Positions 1 through 7,080 of a DNA stretch of 15,545 bases are shown one piece after another; the first letter of the stretch is position 1; every line of letters starts with the position of its first letter. Under the pieces are notes generated by a model, which was not told where the DNA came from, searched no databases, and saw nothing but the letters and a program-made list of their open reading frames with translations. The stretch comes from Verrucomicrobia bacterium UBA1629 (lineage in GTDB: Bacteria > Verrucomicrobiota > Kiritimatiellia > RFP12 > UBA1067). The stretch is from the NCBI GenBank assembly GCA_002321305.1, contig DCMF01000029.1:21541-37085 (forward strand), read 5' to 3'. Position numbers and translations under genes: made by a program.

Positions 1-3
1 CGA

Positions 4-639
4 TTATTCGACCATTCGATTACTCTCCCTCACCCCGTCCCAGATCGCGCCGTAGGCGTGGCGCAGGGTCGTCGCCATGTCGCACGCGAGGAAGCGGTCG
101 AGGTGCGCCTGCACCAGCCCGTCCCAGATCGCCAGCGAGACGGTCGCGATCTCCTCGGCGTTGGCCGTCTTGCGGATGCGCCCGGCGGCGACGTCGTTCG
201 CGATCGCCCGCATGAACGCCTCCTTCGGGCCGAACTGGCGGTTTGTCAGCAGGTTCTGGCGCACCGCCGCCATCGAGTCGTCGCCCCAGCGGATCTGGCA
301 CTTCATCAGGCGAAAGAACGCCGCGCCCTTCGGGTCGGACACGACCTGCTCGGCGTTGCGCACCATCATCTCCGCGACGGCGGGGAACGTCAGCGCGCCG
401 TCCGGCATCAGATCCTCGATCTGGCGGCGGAACTTCGCGAGCGCGAGGCGCACCAGCTCCTCGATCAGCTTCTCCTTCGAGTCGAAGTGCCAGTAGACCG
501 CGCCCTTCGTGAGCTTCAGGCGTGCGGCGATGTCGGTGAACGTCGTGCGCTCGTAGCCCTTCTCGGAAAAGAGCGCAAGGGCGCTCGCGAGAATCCTCTC
601 GCGCGTCCGCTGGGCGTCTTCCTTGGTCCTTCTCGGCAT
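4..639 (-). CDS. TetR/AcrR-family transcriptional repressor
   Basis: A 211-residue DNA-binding repressor of the TetR family, closest in feel to the AcrR/TtgR group that guards multidrug efflux genes. The N-terminus is the conserved TetR DNA-binding domain (residues about 10-56): a first helix with RERILASALALFSEKGYERT, then the helix-turn-helix TDIAARLKLTKGAVYWHF at 35-52. The rest is the variable helical ligand-binding and dimerisation domain, with no recognisable ligand pocket signature. The length is normal for the family. The ATG at 639 is fixed by a consensus promoter only 11 bases upstream; there is no Shine-Dalgarno sequence, so the transcript is probably leaderless or nearly so. An inverted repeat sits inside the promoter, so it very likely represses itself. 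Any efflux pump or other target would lie beyond the left edge, less than 4 bases after the TAA stop. The family is certain; the regulated target is unknown. Confidence 0.93.
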   Translation of the reverse strand: MPRRTKEDAQRTRERILASALALFSEKGYERTTFTDIAARLKLTKGAVYWHFDSKEKLIEELVRLALAKFRRQIEDLMPDGALTFPAVAEMMVRNAEQVVSDPKGAAFFRLMKCQIRWGDDSMAAVRQNLLTNRQFGPKEAFMRAIANDVAAGRIRKTANAEEIATVSLAIWDGLVQAHLDRFLACDMATTLRHAYGAIWDGVRESNRMVE

Positions 640-650
640 AACGGGCGCGT

Positions 651-680
651 ATTATACATACTTTCAGGTAGGTATGTCAA
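651..680 (-). promoter_or_regulatory. Sigma70-type promoter of the TetR gene
   Basis: On the minus strand a perfect TTGACA (675-680) is followed after 18 bases by a perfect TATAAT (651-656). The -10 box ends 11 bases before the ATG at 639, giving a 5' leader of only about 5 bases. It is the only promoter in the window with a full -35 consensus. Confidence 0.85.
656..677. promoter_or_regulatory. Palindromic operator for the TetR regulator
   Basis: The inverted repeat ACATAC-N10-GTATGT (half sites 656-661 and 672-677) fills the spacer between the -35 and -10 boxes. From memory, the half sites and their 10-base spacing are the same as in the published E. coli AcrR operator, which fits the AcrR-like protein encoded just downstream. 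Binding here would block RNA polymerase, that is, autorepression. Confidence 0.75.
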
Positions 681-703
681 GGGGGCGCGGAACCGGTCGC
701 AGG

Positions 704-763
704 GCCCGCAGCCTTCGGGCTTCGCGAAACACACGGCAGAGAGCGGATCGCCTTCCCCTGCCG
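704..763. other. Weak hairpins after glnN, possible terminator
   Basis: The gap between glnN and the TetR gene (640-796) holds two small inverted repeats besides the TetR promoter: GCCCG/CGGGC (704-708 with 716-720, 7-base loop) and CGGCAG/CTGCCG (734-739 with 758-763, 18-base loop). Neither is followed by a T-run on the minus strand, so a role in ending glnN transcription is only a guess. No gene is seen in the gap. Confidence 0.2.
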
Positions 764-796
764 AAGCCCCGCCCCGAAAGCCAGACACGGCCTTCA

Positions 797-2890
797 TCAG
801 TAGACGAACAGCATTTCCCGGTATTTCGGAAGCGGCCAGCGCGCGTCGTCGATCAGGCCCTCCAGCCGGTCGACCGTCTTGCGCAGGTCATTCATCGCGG
901 CCGCCTGCCGCGCGGGGTCGTCGCCCCCCAGCGCCTTCTCCAGCCGGTCGCACTTCACGTGCAGGTCGTCCAGCCCCGCGCCGAGCTTCAGCGACAGCGC
1001 CGTCAGCCCCCGGACGCCGGTCTTGAGCCCGTCCGCCTTGGCCTGGCCAAGCGCCGTCGCGAGCCGCGAGAACTCGTCCGCCACGACAGGCCGCACCATC
1101 GACCGCGCGATCTCGAGGGCGATGCCCGCCTCGATGCGGATGCGGCGGTGGTAGTCCTCCAGGCCGATCTCCCGCCGCGCGCGCATTTCCGTCGCGGAGA
1201 GGACGCCGTACTTCTCGAAGAGCGCGACGTTGGCCGCGTCGCCGAGCGGCGCGAGCGCCTCCGGCGTGTCCCGCAGGTTCGGAAGCCCCCGCCGCGCCGC
1301 CTCCTTCGGCCAGTCCGCCGAATAGCCGTCGCCGGAGAAGACGACGCGGCGGTGCGCCTTGACGAGCCGCTGCAGCAGCTTCTGGAGGTTCGCGTGGAAG
1401 TCGCCCTTCATCGCCTCCAGCTTGTCGCAGAGGGCGTCGATCGACTCGGCGACGATCGTGTTCAGCACGGTCTGGCTGTAGGCGCAGTTCTGCGAGGCCC
1501 CCGGCGCGCGGAACTCGAACTTGTTGCCCGTGAAGGCGAACGGCGACGTGCGGTTGCGGTCGGTCGTGTCGCGCGGCAGCGGCGGCAGCGTGTCGACGCC
1601 GATGCGGAGGCTGTCCCCGGAGCCTGCGCCGCGAGCCGAGCGGGCGGGGACAGGCCCCGCCTTCGCGCCGCGCTCGATCGCATCGAGGACGGCGTTCAGC
1701 TCGTCGCCGAGGAAGACCGAGATGATCGCCGGCGGCGCCTCGTGCGCGCCGAGGCGGTGGTCGTTGCCCGCGCCGGCCGTCGTCATGCGCAGGATGTCCG
1801 CATGCTTGTCGATCGCGCGGAGCACGGACACGAGAATCGTCAGGAAGATCGCGTTCTCGCGCGGATTCTCGCCCGGCGTCAGGAGGTTGCGCCCGCCGTA
1901 GGCGATCGACCAGTTGCAGTGCTTGCCCGAGCCGTTCACGCCCTCGAAGGGCTTCTCGTGCAGGAGGCAGACGAGCCCGTTCCGCTCGGCCGTCTGGCGC
2001 AGGACCTCCATGACCATCATGTTGTGGTCGACGGCGAGGTTCAGGTCCTCGAACATCGGCGCGAGCTCGAACTGCGCGGGCGCGACCTCGTTGTGGCGCG
2101 TCTTCGCCGGGATGCCGAGCTGCCAGAGGCGCTCCTCGACCTCGGTCATGAACGCGAGGACGCGCGGTCGGATCGAGCCGAAGTAGTGGTCGTCCAGCTG
2201 CTGGTGCTTCGCGGGCGCGGCGCCGAAGACCGTGCGCCCCGTCTGCAGCAGGTCGGGACGCTTCAGGTAGAAGCGGCGGTCGATGAGGAAGTACTCCTGT
2301 TCCGCGCCGAGCGTGACCGCGACGTGCGCCCTCTTCTGCCCGAACTTCCGCATCAGCCGCTCCGTCGCGCGCGAGACGGCCTGGATGGAGCGCAGGAGCG
2401 GCGTCTTCATGTCGAGCGTGTCGCCCGTGAACGAGCAGAACGCCGTCGGGATGCAGAGCGTCGCGCCGTTCGCGTGGCGCTTCACGAACGCCGGCGAGGT
2501 CGGGTCCCACGCCGTGTAGCCGCGCGCCTCGAACGTCGAGCGCAGCCCGCCCGACGGGAAGGACGAGGCGTCCGCCTCGCCGCCGATCAGGTTCTTGCCG
2601 GAGAACCGCTGCACCGCCTGCGCGGGCCCCGTCGGCTCCAGGAAGGCGTCGTGCTTCTCGGCCGTGCCGCCCGTGAGCGGCTGAAACCAGTGCGTGAAGT
2701 GCGTCGCGCCCTTTTCGAGCGCCCAGTCCCTCATGCCGGCGGCGACCGCGTCCGCGATCGTCGGGTCGAGGGGCTTCGAGTCGCGCATCGTCGCGAGCAG
2801 CTTCGCGGCGACGGCCTTGGGCAGATGGCGGCGGATCGCCTTCTCGGAGAAGACGTCCGCACCGTAGGTCTTGAGGCTCGTGTCAGGCAT
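797..2890 (-). CDS. glnN: Glutamine synthetase, type III (GSIII)
   Basis: ATP-dependent ligation of ammonia to glutamate, the cytoplasmic entry point of nitrogen assimilation. At 697 residues it has the size of the dodecameric GSIII class (about 700-730) and not GSI or GSII. GSIII hallmarks are all present: FPSGGLRSTFEARGYTAWD (111-129), the GAEQEYFLID metal/substrate segment (195-204), KTRHNEVAPAQFE (263-275), the HEKPFEGVNGSGKH block (311-324) and a DRNRTSPFAFTGNKFEFR block around residue 450. No tyrosine adenylylation motif of the GSI type is expected in this class. The ATG at 2890 is chosen because the protein start matches the family and an extended -10 box ends 8 bases upstream; there is no Shine-Dalgarno sequence, suggesting a leaderless mRNA. 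It is a single-gene unit; no PII or glutamate synthase gene is adjacent. Confidence 0.97.
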   Translation of the reverse strand: MPDTSLKTYGADVFSEKAIRRHLPKAVAAKLLATMRDSKPLDPTIADAVAAGMRDWALEKGATHFTHWFQPLTGGTAEKHDAFLEPTGPAQAVQRFSGKNLIGGEADASSFPSGGLRSTFEARGYTAWDPTSPAFVKRHANGATLCIPTAFCSFTGDTLDMKTPLLRSIQAVSRATERLMRKFGQKRAHVAVTLGAEQEYFLIDRRFYLKRPDLLQTGRTVFGAAPAKHQQLDDHYFGSIRPRVLAFMTEVEERLWQLGIPAKTRHNEVAPAQFELAPMFEDLNLAVDHNMMVMEVLRQTAERNGLVCLLHEKPFEGVNGSGKHCNWSIAYGGRNLLTPGENPRENAIFLTILVSVLRAIDKHADILRMTTAGAGNDHRLGAHEAPPAIISVFLGDELNAVLDAIERGAKAGPVPARSARGAGSGDSLRIGVDTLPPLPRDTTDRNRTSPFAFTGNKFEFRAPGASQNCAYSQTVLNTIVAESIDALCDKLEAMKGDFHANLQKLLQRLVKAHRRVVFSGDGYSADWPKEAARRGLPNLRDTPEALAPLGDAANVALFEKYGVLSATEMRARREIGLEDYHRRIRIEAGIALEIARSMVRPVVADEFSRLATALGQAKADGLKTGVRGLTALSLKLGAGLDDLHVKCDRLEKALGGDDPARQAAAMNDLRKTVDRLEGLIDDARWPLPKYREMLFVY

Positions 2891-2898
2891 GATGACGG

Positions 2899-2907
2899 AT
2901 TATACCA
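2899..2907 (-). promoter_or_regulatory. Extended -10 promoter of glnN
   Basis: Minus strand TGGTATAAT with the TATAAT at 2899-2904 and no good -35 box. The 14-base string ATATGGTATAATCC around it (2897-2910) occurs identically at the lipoprotein promoter (12094-12107). Only 8 bases separate the -10 box from the glnN ATG. Confidence 0.8.
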
Positions 2908-2934
2908 TATTGTTTGCCCGCCGACAGCGCCGCG

Positions 2935-4035
2935 TCACCGCTGACGGCGGAACGCGCGGATGCCGAGGGCGAGGAAGACCGCGTCCGGCAGGAGCGCCGC
3001 CGGAACGACCGGGAACCAGCCGTTCTTGGCGAGGATCATCATCAGGATCGTAAGCCCGTAGAACGCGAAGTACATGCCCAGCGCGCTCAAGACGCCGCGA
3101 AAGACGCTCTGCCGCCCCGTCGCGATGCCGTAAGGAATCGCGAAGAGCGTGATGACGAGGCACGCGAACGGCGCCAGGGCCTGGGCCCAGATGTCGTAGA
3201 GGTAGTCGCGGCGGCGCGCAGCGTCCAGGTCCCTGTGGTTGTCCAGGTAGCGCAGACGGTCGCGGATCGAGTTGAACTTCCACGGACGGTTCTGGAGCAG
3301 GAAGTCCGCCGGGCGCTCGTCGAACGACGGGAAGTTCCGGAGCGGCAGCGCGTCCAGCTCCGGCGTGGGCGTCGCGGTCTCCTGGCCCAGCTCGTCGTAG
3401 TGCTGCACCTTGGGATGGTCGAACCACCATTCGCCGTCCAGGTAGTCCGCCCGCGCGGCCGACACGTTCAGGAGCCGCGCCCCGCCGTTCGGACGGTCCA
3501 CCGTCACGCGCACGTTCCGCAGGCGCGTCCCGGCCTCGTCCACGAGATCGTCAATCTGCCAGGTGCGCGCGGCGGCGGCGTTTCGGTAGACGATGTCGTC
3601 CTCGCGCGCGAACTGCCGCTCGTCAAAGCGGCAGGTCTTCATCTGTGCCGCCCAGGCGGCCCTGCGCGGCACGAAGACCTCGTTGACGTAGGCGACGAAG
3701 AGGCTCATGAGCGCGGCCACGGCCAGAAGCGGCCGCACGATCGCGAGGAAGCTCACGCCGCTCGCGCGCATCGCGATGAGCTCGGAATGGCGGCAGAACG
3801 TCCAGAGCGTGTAGAGCGTCGCCAGCATCAGCGCGGCAGGCGCAATGTAGTGGAAGTAGGGCGCCAGGTAGCCGCAGAAGTAGAGGGCCGCCGCCCGGAC
3901 GGACAGCTTTGCCTCGACCATGCGCGAGAACGACGCAAAGAGGTCGAACAGCACATAGATCATGAGGAAGCCGGTCAGGCAGTAGAACAGCGGAACCAGG
4001 AATTCCCTCAGCACATATCGCGACAGAATCTTCAT
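2935..4035 (-). CDS. LptF/LptG-family lipopolysaccharide export permease
   Basis: A 366-residue inner-membrane permease of the YjgP/YjgQ (LptF/LptG) family, which with LptB2 pulls lipopolysaccharide out of the inner membrane toward the LptA-LptD bridge. The shape fits: MKILSRYVLREFLVPL at the N-terminus, then about three membrane segments in the first 120 residues (roughly 12-34, 50-78, 95-120), a hydrophilic periplasmic beta-jellyroll region (about 125-275), and three C-terminal membrane segments (about 280-302, 307-332, 337-358). The conserved stretch after the second segment (FCRHSELIAMRASG) is the usual one that contacts LptB. Which of LptF or LptG it is cannot be told, and its usual partner is not adjacent. 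The start lies 11 bases from an extended -10 box. The gene ends 44 bases before glnN, which has its own promoter. Confidence 0.92.
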   Translation of the reverse strand: MKILSRYVLREFLVPLFYCLTGFLMIYVLFDLFASFSRMVEAKLSVRAAALYFCGYLAPYFHYIAPAALMLATLYTLWTFCRHSELIAMRASGVSFLAIVRPLLAVAALMSLFVAYVNEVFVPRRAAWAAQMKTCRFDERQFAREDDIVYRNAAAARTWQIDDLVDEAGTRLRNVRVTVDRPNGGARLLNVSAARADYLDGEWWFDHPKVQHYDELGQETATPTPELDALPLRNFPSFDERPADFLLQNRPWKFNSIRDRLRYLDNHRDLDAARRRDYLYDIWAQALAPFACLVITLFAIPYGIATGRQSVFRGVLSALGMYFAFYGLTILMMILAKNGWFPVVPAALLPDAVFLALGIRAFRRQR

Positions 4036-4046
4036 AGGGAGCGGAA

Positions 4047-4076
4047 ATTATACCACAAGCCGCCGCCTCGCGGCAA
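4047..4076 (-). promoter_or_regulatory. Promoter of the LptF/LptG gene
   Basis: Minus strand extended -10 TGGTATAAT (TATAAT at 4047-4052) with a partial -35, TTGCCG at 4071-4076, 18 bases upstream (four of six consensus bases). The -10 box ends 11 bases before the ATG at 4035. Confidence 0.75.
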
Positions 4077-4109
4077 ACGCGACCAAGCGCACGCCGGCTT
4101 CCCCCCGCC

Positions 4110-4901
4110 CTAGTCCAGCACCTTGTACGTCGGGCCGGCGCCGGAGTAGGAGTCCAGCCCGGCGGACGAGGCGAAGTCGTCCGCGTCGGACGCCGCCGCG
4201 CGCACGGCCTTGACCTTCGGCCGCTCCCCGAAAAGCACCGTGCCGAGGCGCACCCACGTCGCGCCCTCCTCGACGGCGACCTCGTAGTCGCCGCTCATGC
4301 CCATCGAGAGGCGCGGCAGGACAAGCCCGAACTTCCTCTCCGTCGCGTCGCGCAGCTCGCGCAGGCGACGGAAGCAGGGCCGCGCGTCCTCCGGGTTCTC
4401 CGAGAACGGGGCCATCGTCATGAAGCCCTCGAACGTGAGGCGCGGACACGCCTCCACCAGCCGCCGCACCGCCGCGTCCACCTCGGCGAGCGGCATCCCC
4501 GTCTTCGACTTCTCGCCCGAGACGTTGACTTCGAGGAGAATGTGCGGCGACGCGCCGATTTCCTGCGCGACGGACTGGAGACGGTCGAGCAATTTCGTCG
4601 AATCGACCGAGTGGATGAAGTCAAAGAGCTCCAGCGCGTGCCGCGCCTTGTTGCCCTGGAGATGCCCGATCAGGTGCCAGCTCGGCCCCGTGACGGACGC
4701 GGGCTTCTTCCACGCGGCCTCCTGGACCTTGTTCTCGCCGACGATCGTGAGGCCCGCGTCCCACGCCTCCTTCACGACCTCCGCGCCGTGCGTCTTCGTC
4801 ACGGCGACGATCTCGACCTCGGCGGGATCGCGCCCCGCCCGCGCACAGGCGGCGGCGATCTTGCCGCGCACCTCCGTCAGAATCTCGTTCAAGTCACGCA
4901 T
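4110..4901 (-). CDS. YggS-type pyridoxal 5'-phosphate homeostasis protein
   Basis: A 263-residue cytoplasmic PLP-binding protein of the YggS/PROSC/YBL036C family, a single-domain alanine-racemase-like TIM barrel that buffers PLP and affects amino-acid and keto-acid balance; it has no proven enzyme activity. The PLP lysine is K36 in IVAVTKTH, followed by the expected GENKVQE (55-61), WHLIGHLQGNKA (75-86), HSVDS (97-101), GFMTMAP (159-165), LSMGMSGDYEVA (198-209) and RLGTVLFGER (218-227). After GER the protein carries about 36 extra residues rich in A, D and S, beyond the usual end (E. coli YggS is about 234). The ATG at 4901 has AAGGAG 9 bases upstream. Unlike neighbouring units it has a leader of about 50 bases. 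Stands alone in its transcription unit. Confidence 0.94.
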   Translation of the reverse strand: MRDLNEILTEVRGKIAAACARAGRDPAEVEIVAVTKTHGAEVVKEAWDAGLTIVGENKVQEAAWKKPASVTGPSWHLIGHLQGNKARHALELFDFIHSVDSTKLLDRLQSVAQEIGASPHILLEVNVSGEKSKTGMPLAEVDAAVRRLVEACPRLTFEGFMTMAPFSENPEDARPCFRRLRELRDATERKFGLVLPRLSMGMSGDYEVAVEEGATWVRLGTVLFGERPKVKAVRAAASDADDFASSAGLDSYSGAGPTYKVLD

Positions 4902-4916
4902 CGGACATCTCTCCTT
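4894..4916 (-). promoter_or_regulatory. yggS ribosome site with overlapping four-codon mini-ORF
   Basis: AAGGAG (4911-4916) lies 9 bases before the yggS ATG (4899-4901), the right spacing. A second ATG (4906-4908) only 2 bases from the Shine-Dalgarno opens M-S-D-A-stop, ending at 4894 inside the yggS coding start. It is too close to the Shine-Dalgarno to be a good start but could interfere with or couple to initiation. Confidence 0.5.
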
Positions 4917-4924
4917 CTGGTCTT

Positions 4925-4938
4925 GGGGCTACCGCCCC
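4925..4938 (-). other. Small hairpin in the yggS leader
   Basis: GGGGC-GGTA-GCCCC on the minus strand (stems 4934-4938 and 4925-4929) forms a tight tetraloop hairpin between the promoter and the ribosome site. It may only shape or stabilise the leader; it does not resemble a known riboswitch. Confidence 0.35.
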
Positions 4939-4956
4939 GCCTTCGTCTGGCCGCGT

Positions 4957-4965
4957 ATTATACCA
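4957..4965 (-). promoter_or_regulatory. Extended -10 promoter of the yggS-type gene
   Basis: Minus strand TGGTATAAT, TATAAT at 4957-4962, preceded by a short T run, no credible -35. It is 55 bases from the start codon, so this unit makes a leader with a ribosome site, unlike most others here. Confidence 0.75.
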
Positions 4966-5020
4966 AAACCGCTCGCCGAGAGACGGCTGCCCGCTTCCGA
5001 CCTTTCCGCCAGGCCGTCAG

Positions 5021-5035
5021 CGCCGCGATGCGGCG
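5021..5035 (-). terminator. Possible terminator hairpin after the five-gene operon
   Basis: A perfect CGCCGC-ATC-GCGGCG stem-loop about 42 bases after the stop of the SpoIIE phosphatase gene and about 56 bases before the yggS promoter. No T-run follows on the minus strand, so if it ends transcription it is not a classic intrinsic terminator. The rest of 4966-5076 shows nothing else. Confidence 0.35.
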
Positions 5036-5076
5036 ACCAGGCGCAGAAACGATTCGCCGTCCCTCGTGGGCCTGAA

Positions 5077-7080
5077 TCACCCCTCGAGCGTCAGCCCCAT
5101 CGTCAGGATGTTGCGGCCGTTCCGGCGCGCGTAGGTGACGGGCGACATCGTCTTCTTCACGATGAGGATGCCGAGCCCGCCGATCGCGCGCTCGGTCGCG
5201 TCCAGCGTCGTGTCGGGATCGCGCTGGCGCAGCGGGTCGAACGGCTTGCCGTCGTCCGAGAAGACGAGGCGGACGGCATCCGGGAACTTCTGGCGCTCGA
5301 CCTTCAGCGTCCAGTCCGTCGCGCCCGAATGGCGCACGATGTTCGCGAAGATCTCGTCCGCCGCGACCATGAGCGTCGCCTGCGCCTTCATTGGCACGTC
5401 GGCCAGGGCCGCCTCCAGGTCGGCCGTCGCCTGCGAAAGCCCCTCCATCGTCGGCGGATACGTGTGCGCGACCGCCGCCGGCACGCCCCGGTAGCGGATC
5501 GCGAGCTGCGTGCAGTCGTCCGCCTGCTCGACCGCGCCGGCATGCGCGGCGACGGACGCGAGCACGCCGTCGAGCAGCTCCTTCTGGCTGCCGGGCACCG
5601 CCTTCAGCAGGTCGAGCAGCCGCGCCTCGCCGAAAAGCTCGCCGGACGCGTTCGGCTGTTCGGTGATGCCGTCGGTGTAGAGGTAGATCGCGTCCCCCGG
5701 CGCAAGCTGGATCTCGCCGCTGCGGTAGGGCACGCCCGCCATCGCGCCGAGGACGAGCCCCGGCTGGCCGCGCAGGTAGGCGACCGCGCCGCCGCGACGG
5801 ACGACCGGCGGGTTGTGCCCCGCGTTCACGTAGGTGACGCGCCCCGTCTCGACGTCGAGCTGCCCGACCCAGGCCGTCACGAACATGTTCGCCTCGTTCC
5901 CCTCGCAGAGCGCGTCGTTCGTCTCGGCGACGACGTCCGCCAGCGGCTTGCCCGTCTGGGCCGCGCCCTTCAGGAGCGTCTTCGCGCGCATCATGAACAT
6001 CGCCGCCGGCACGCCCTTCCCGCTCACGTCCGCGACGAGGAACGCGACCGTCTTCGGCCCCGTGAAGTAGAAGTCGTAGAAGTCGCCGCCGACTTCGCGC
6101 GCCGTCCTCATGCTCGCGTAGATGTCGAACGACGTCTCGTCCGGGAACGGCGGAAAGACGTTCGGCAGGGCGGAGAGCTGGATGTCCGTCGCCATCTTGA
6201 GCTCGCGCTCGGTCTGCTCGCGGATCTGGCGCCGCACGAACGCGGAGACGACGAAGCCGACGAGCAGCGCGACGAACGCGAGCGCGACGGCGTTCAGGAC
6301 GGCCGTCGTCGAGATCAGCACGTTGCGCGTGACGGCGGCGGCCGACCGGGGGATCATCACGTAGACGGTGAAGCTGTCGACCTCGCGCGACCGCCAGTGG
6401 AAGTCGTCGCCCGGCCCCGTCCACTGCGTGCCCTCGCGGTTCGGGCGCGCGTAGTCGGAGAGGACGAGCCCGGCCGGCGTCACGATCACGATGCCGCCCG
6501 TGCCGCCGACGTGCCAGTTGCGGGAGAGGCCGACGAGCGACGAGCGCGCGAGCGCGCGCAGCGAGGCCCCGTCGCAGCCGATCTCGACAAAGCCGCCCTC
6601 GGGCCGCCAGACGCTCACGTACTTGCGCCAGGACCCCTTCGCCGTGTTGGGCTGGAACGCCTGGCAGAGCTCCGTCACCGGCTCGTCGATGAGGCGCATC
6701 ATCTCGGCGGCCTGCCCCTCCGCCGTCGCGAAGTCGAAGCCGACGTAGTCCGGCTCGGACGCCTGCGTGATGACGCCCTTCGCGTCCGCGACGCAGATCT
6801 CGGTGACGCGCAGCTCGCGCGCCAGGCCCCGCAGGGAGAGGACGTCCGTCTTCGCGCCGTCCGCCAGCCGCTCGCGCACCGCCATCGCCTGGCGGACGAG
6901 GCGCGCGTTGACGCGGGAGACGATCTCCGCCTGCACGTCCGCGAACGCGCGGTCGATGAGCTTGTCGGCCTCGCGCGCGGCGAGGTAGCCGTGGACGCCC
7001 CACGTCACCGCGAGCGAGACGGCGAACGCGAGGAGGATGCTCAGGGCGAGCTTGAGGTTCAGGCTGCGGCGCGCGGTCAT
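5077..7080 (-). CDS. Membrane sensor with SpoIIE phosphatase and RsbW-like ATPase domains
   Basis: A 667-residue fusion. Residues 9-31 are a membrane segment; 32-253 form an extracytoplasmic domain that looks like a double Cache sensor (ICVADAKGVI near 95-104, IVIVTPAGLVLSDY near 197-210); 254-282 are the second membrane segment. A PP2C-type SpoIIE/RsbU phosphatase follows (about 300-530) with its metal-binding acidic residues: GGDFYD (D333, D336), VADVSGKG (D351), YTDG (D470) and ADDCT (D521, D522). The C-terminus (about 540-665) is an RsbW/SpoIIAB-type GHKL ATPase with N box ADEIFANIVRHSG (E576, N580), G1 DDGKP (609-613) and G2 GGLG (634-637). RsbU-type phosphatases dephosphorylate STAS proteins and RsbW-type domains phosphorylate them and may hold sigma factors; here both are in one chain. 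No STAS gene is in the window. Its ATG overlaps the stop of the upstream lipoprotein gene by ATGA, implying translational coupling, and it is the last gene of the operon. Confidence 0.9.
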   Translation of the reverse strand: MTARRSLNLKLALSILLAFAVSLAVTWGVHGYLAAREADKLIDRAFADVQAEIVSRVNARLVRQAMAVRERLADGAKTDVLSLRGLARELRVTEICVADAKGVITQASEPDYVGFDFATAEGQAAEMMRLIDEPVTELCQAFQPNTAKGSWRKYVSVWRPEGGFVEIGCDGASLRALARSSLVGLSRNWHVGGTGGIVIVTPAGLVLSDYARPNREGTQWTGPGDDFHWRSREVDSFTVYVMIPRSAAAVTRNVLISTTAVLNAVALAFVALLVGFVVSAFVRRQIREQTERELKMATDIQLSALPNVFPPFPDETSFDIYASMRTAREVGGDFYDFYFTGPKTVAFLVADVSGKGVPAAMFMMRAKTLLKGAAQTGKPLADVVAETNDALCEGNEANMFVTAWVGQLDVETGRVTYVNAGHNPPVVRRGGAVAYLRGQPGLVLGAMAGVPYRSGEIQLAPGDAIYLYTDGITEQPNASGELFGEARLLDLLKAVPGSQKELLDGVLASVAAHAGAVEQADDCTQLAIRYRGVPAAVAHTYPPTMEGLSQATADLEAALADVPMKAQATLMVAADEIFANIVRHSGATDWTLKVERQKFPDAVRLVFSDDGKPFDPLRQRDPDTTLDATERAIGGLGILIVKKTMSPVTYARRNGRNILTMGLTLEG

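Noticed and set aside
704..763. Intrinsic terminator after glnN
   Set aside because: Only short or large-looped stems and no T-run; kept only as a low-confidence feature.
623..2944. A 773-codon plus-strand open frame opposite glnN
   Set aside because: Its translation is arginine-rich and low in complexity, matches no family, and mirrors the complete glnN gene; it is a GC-rich shadow.
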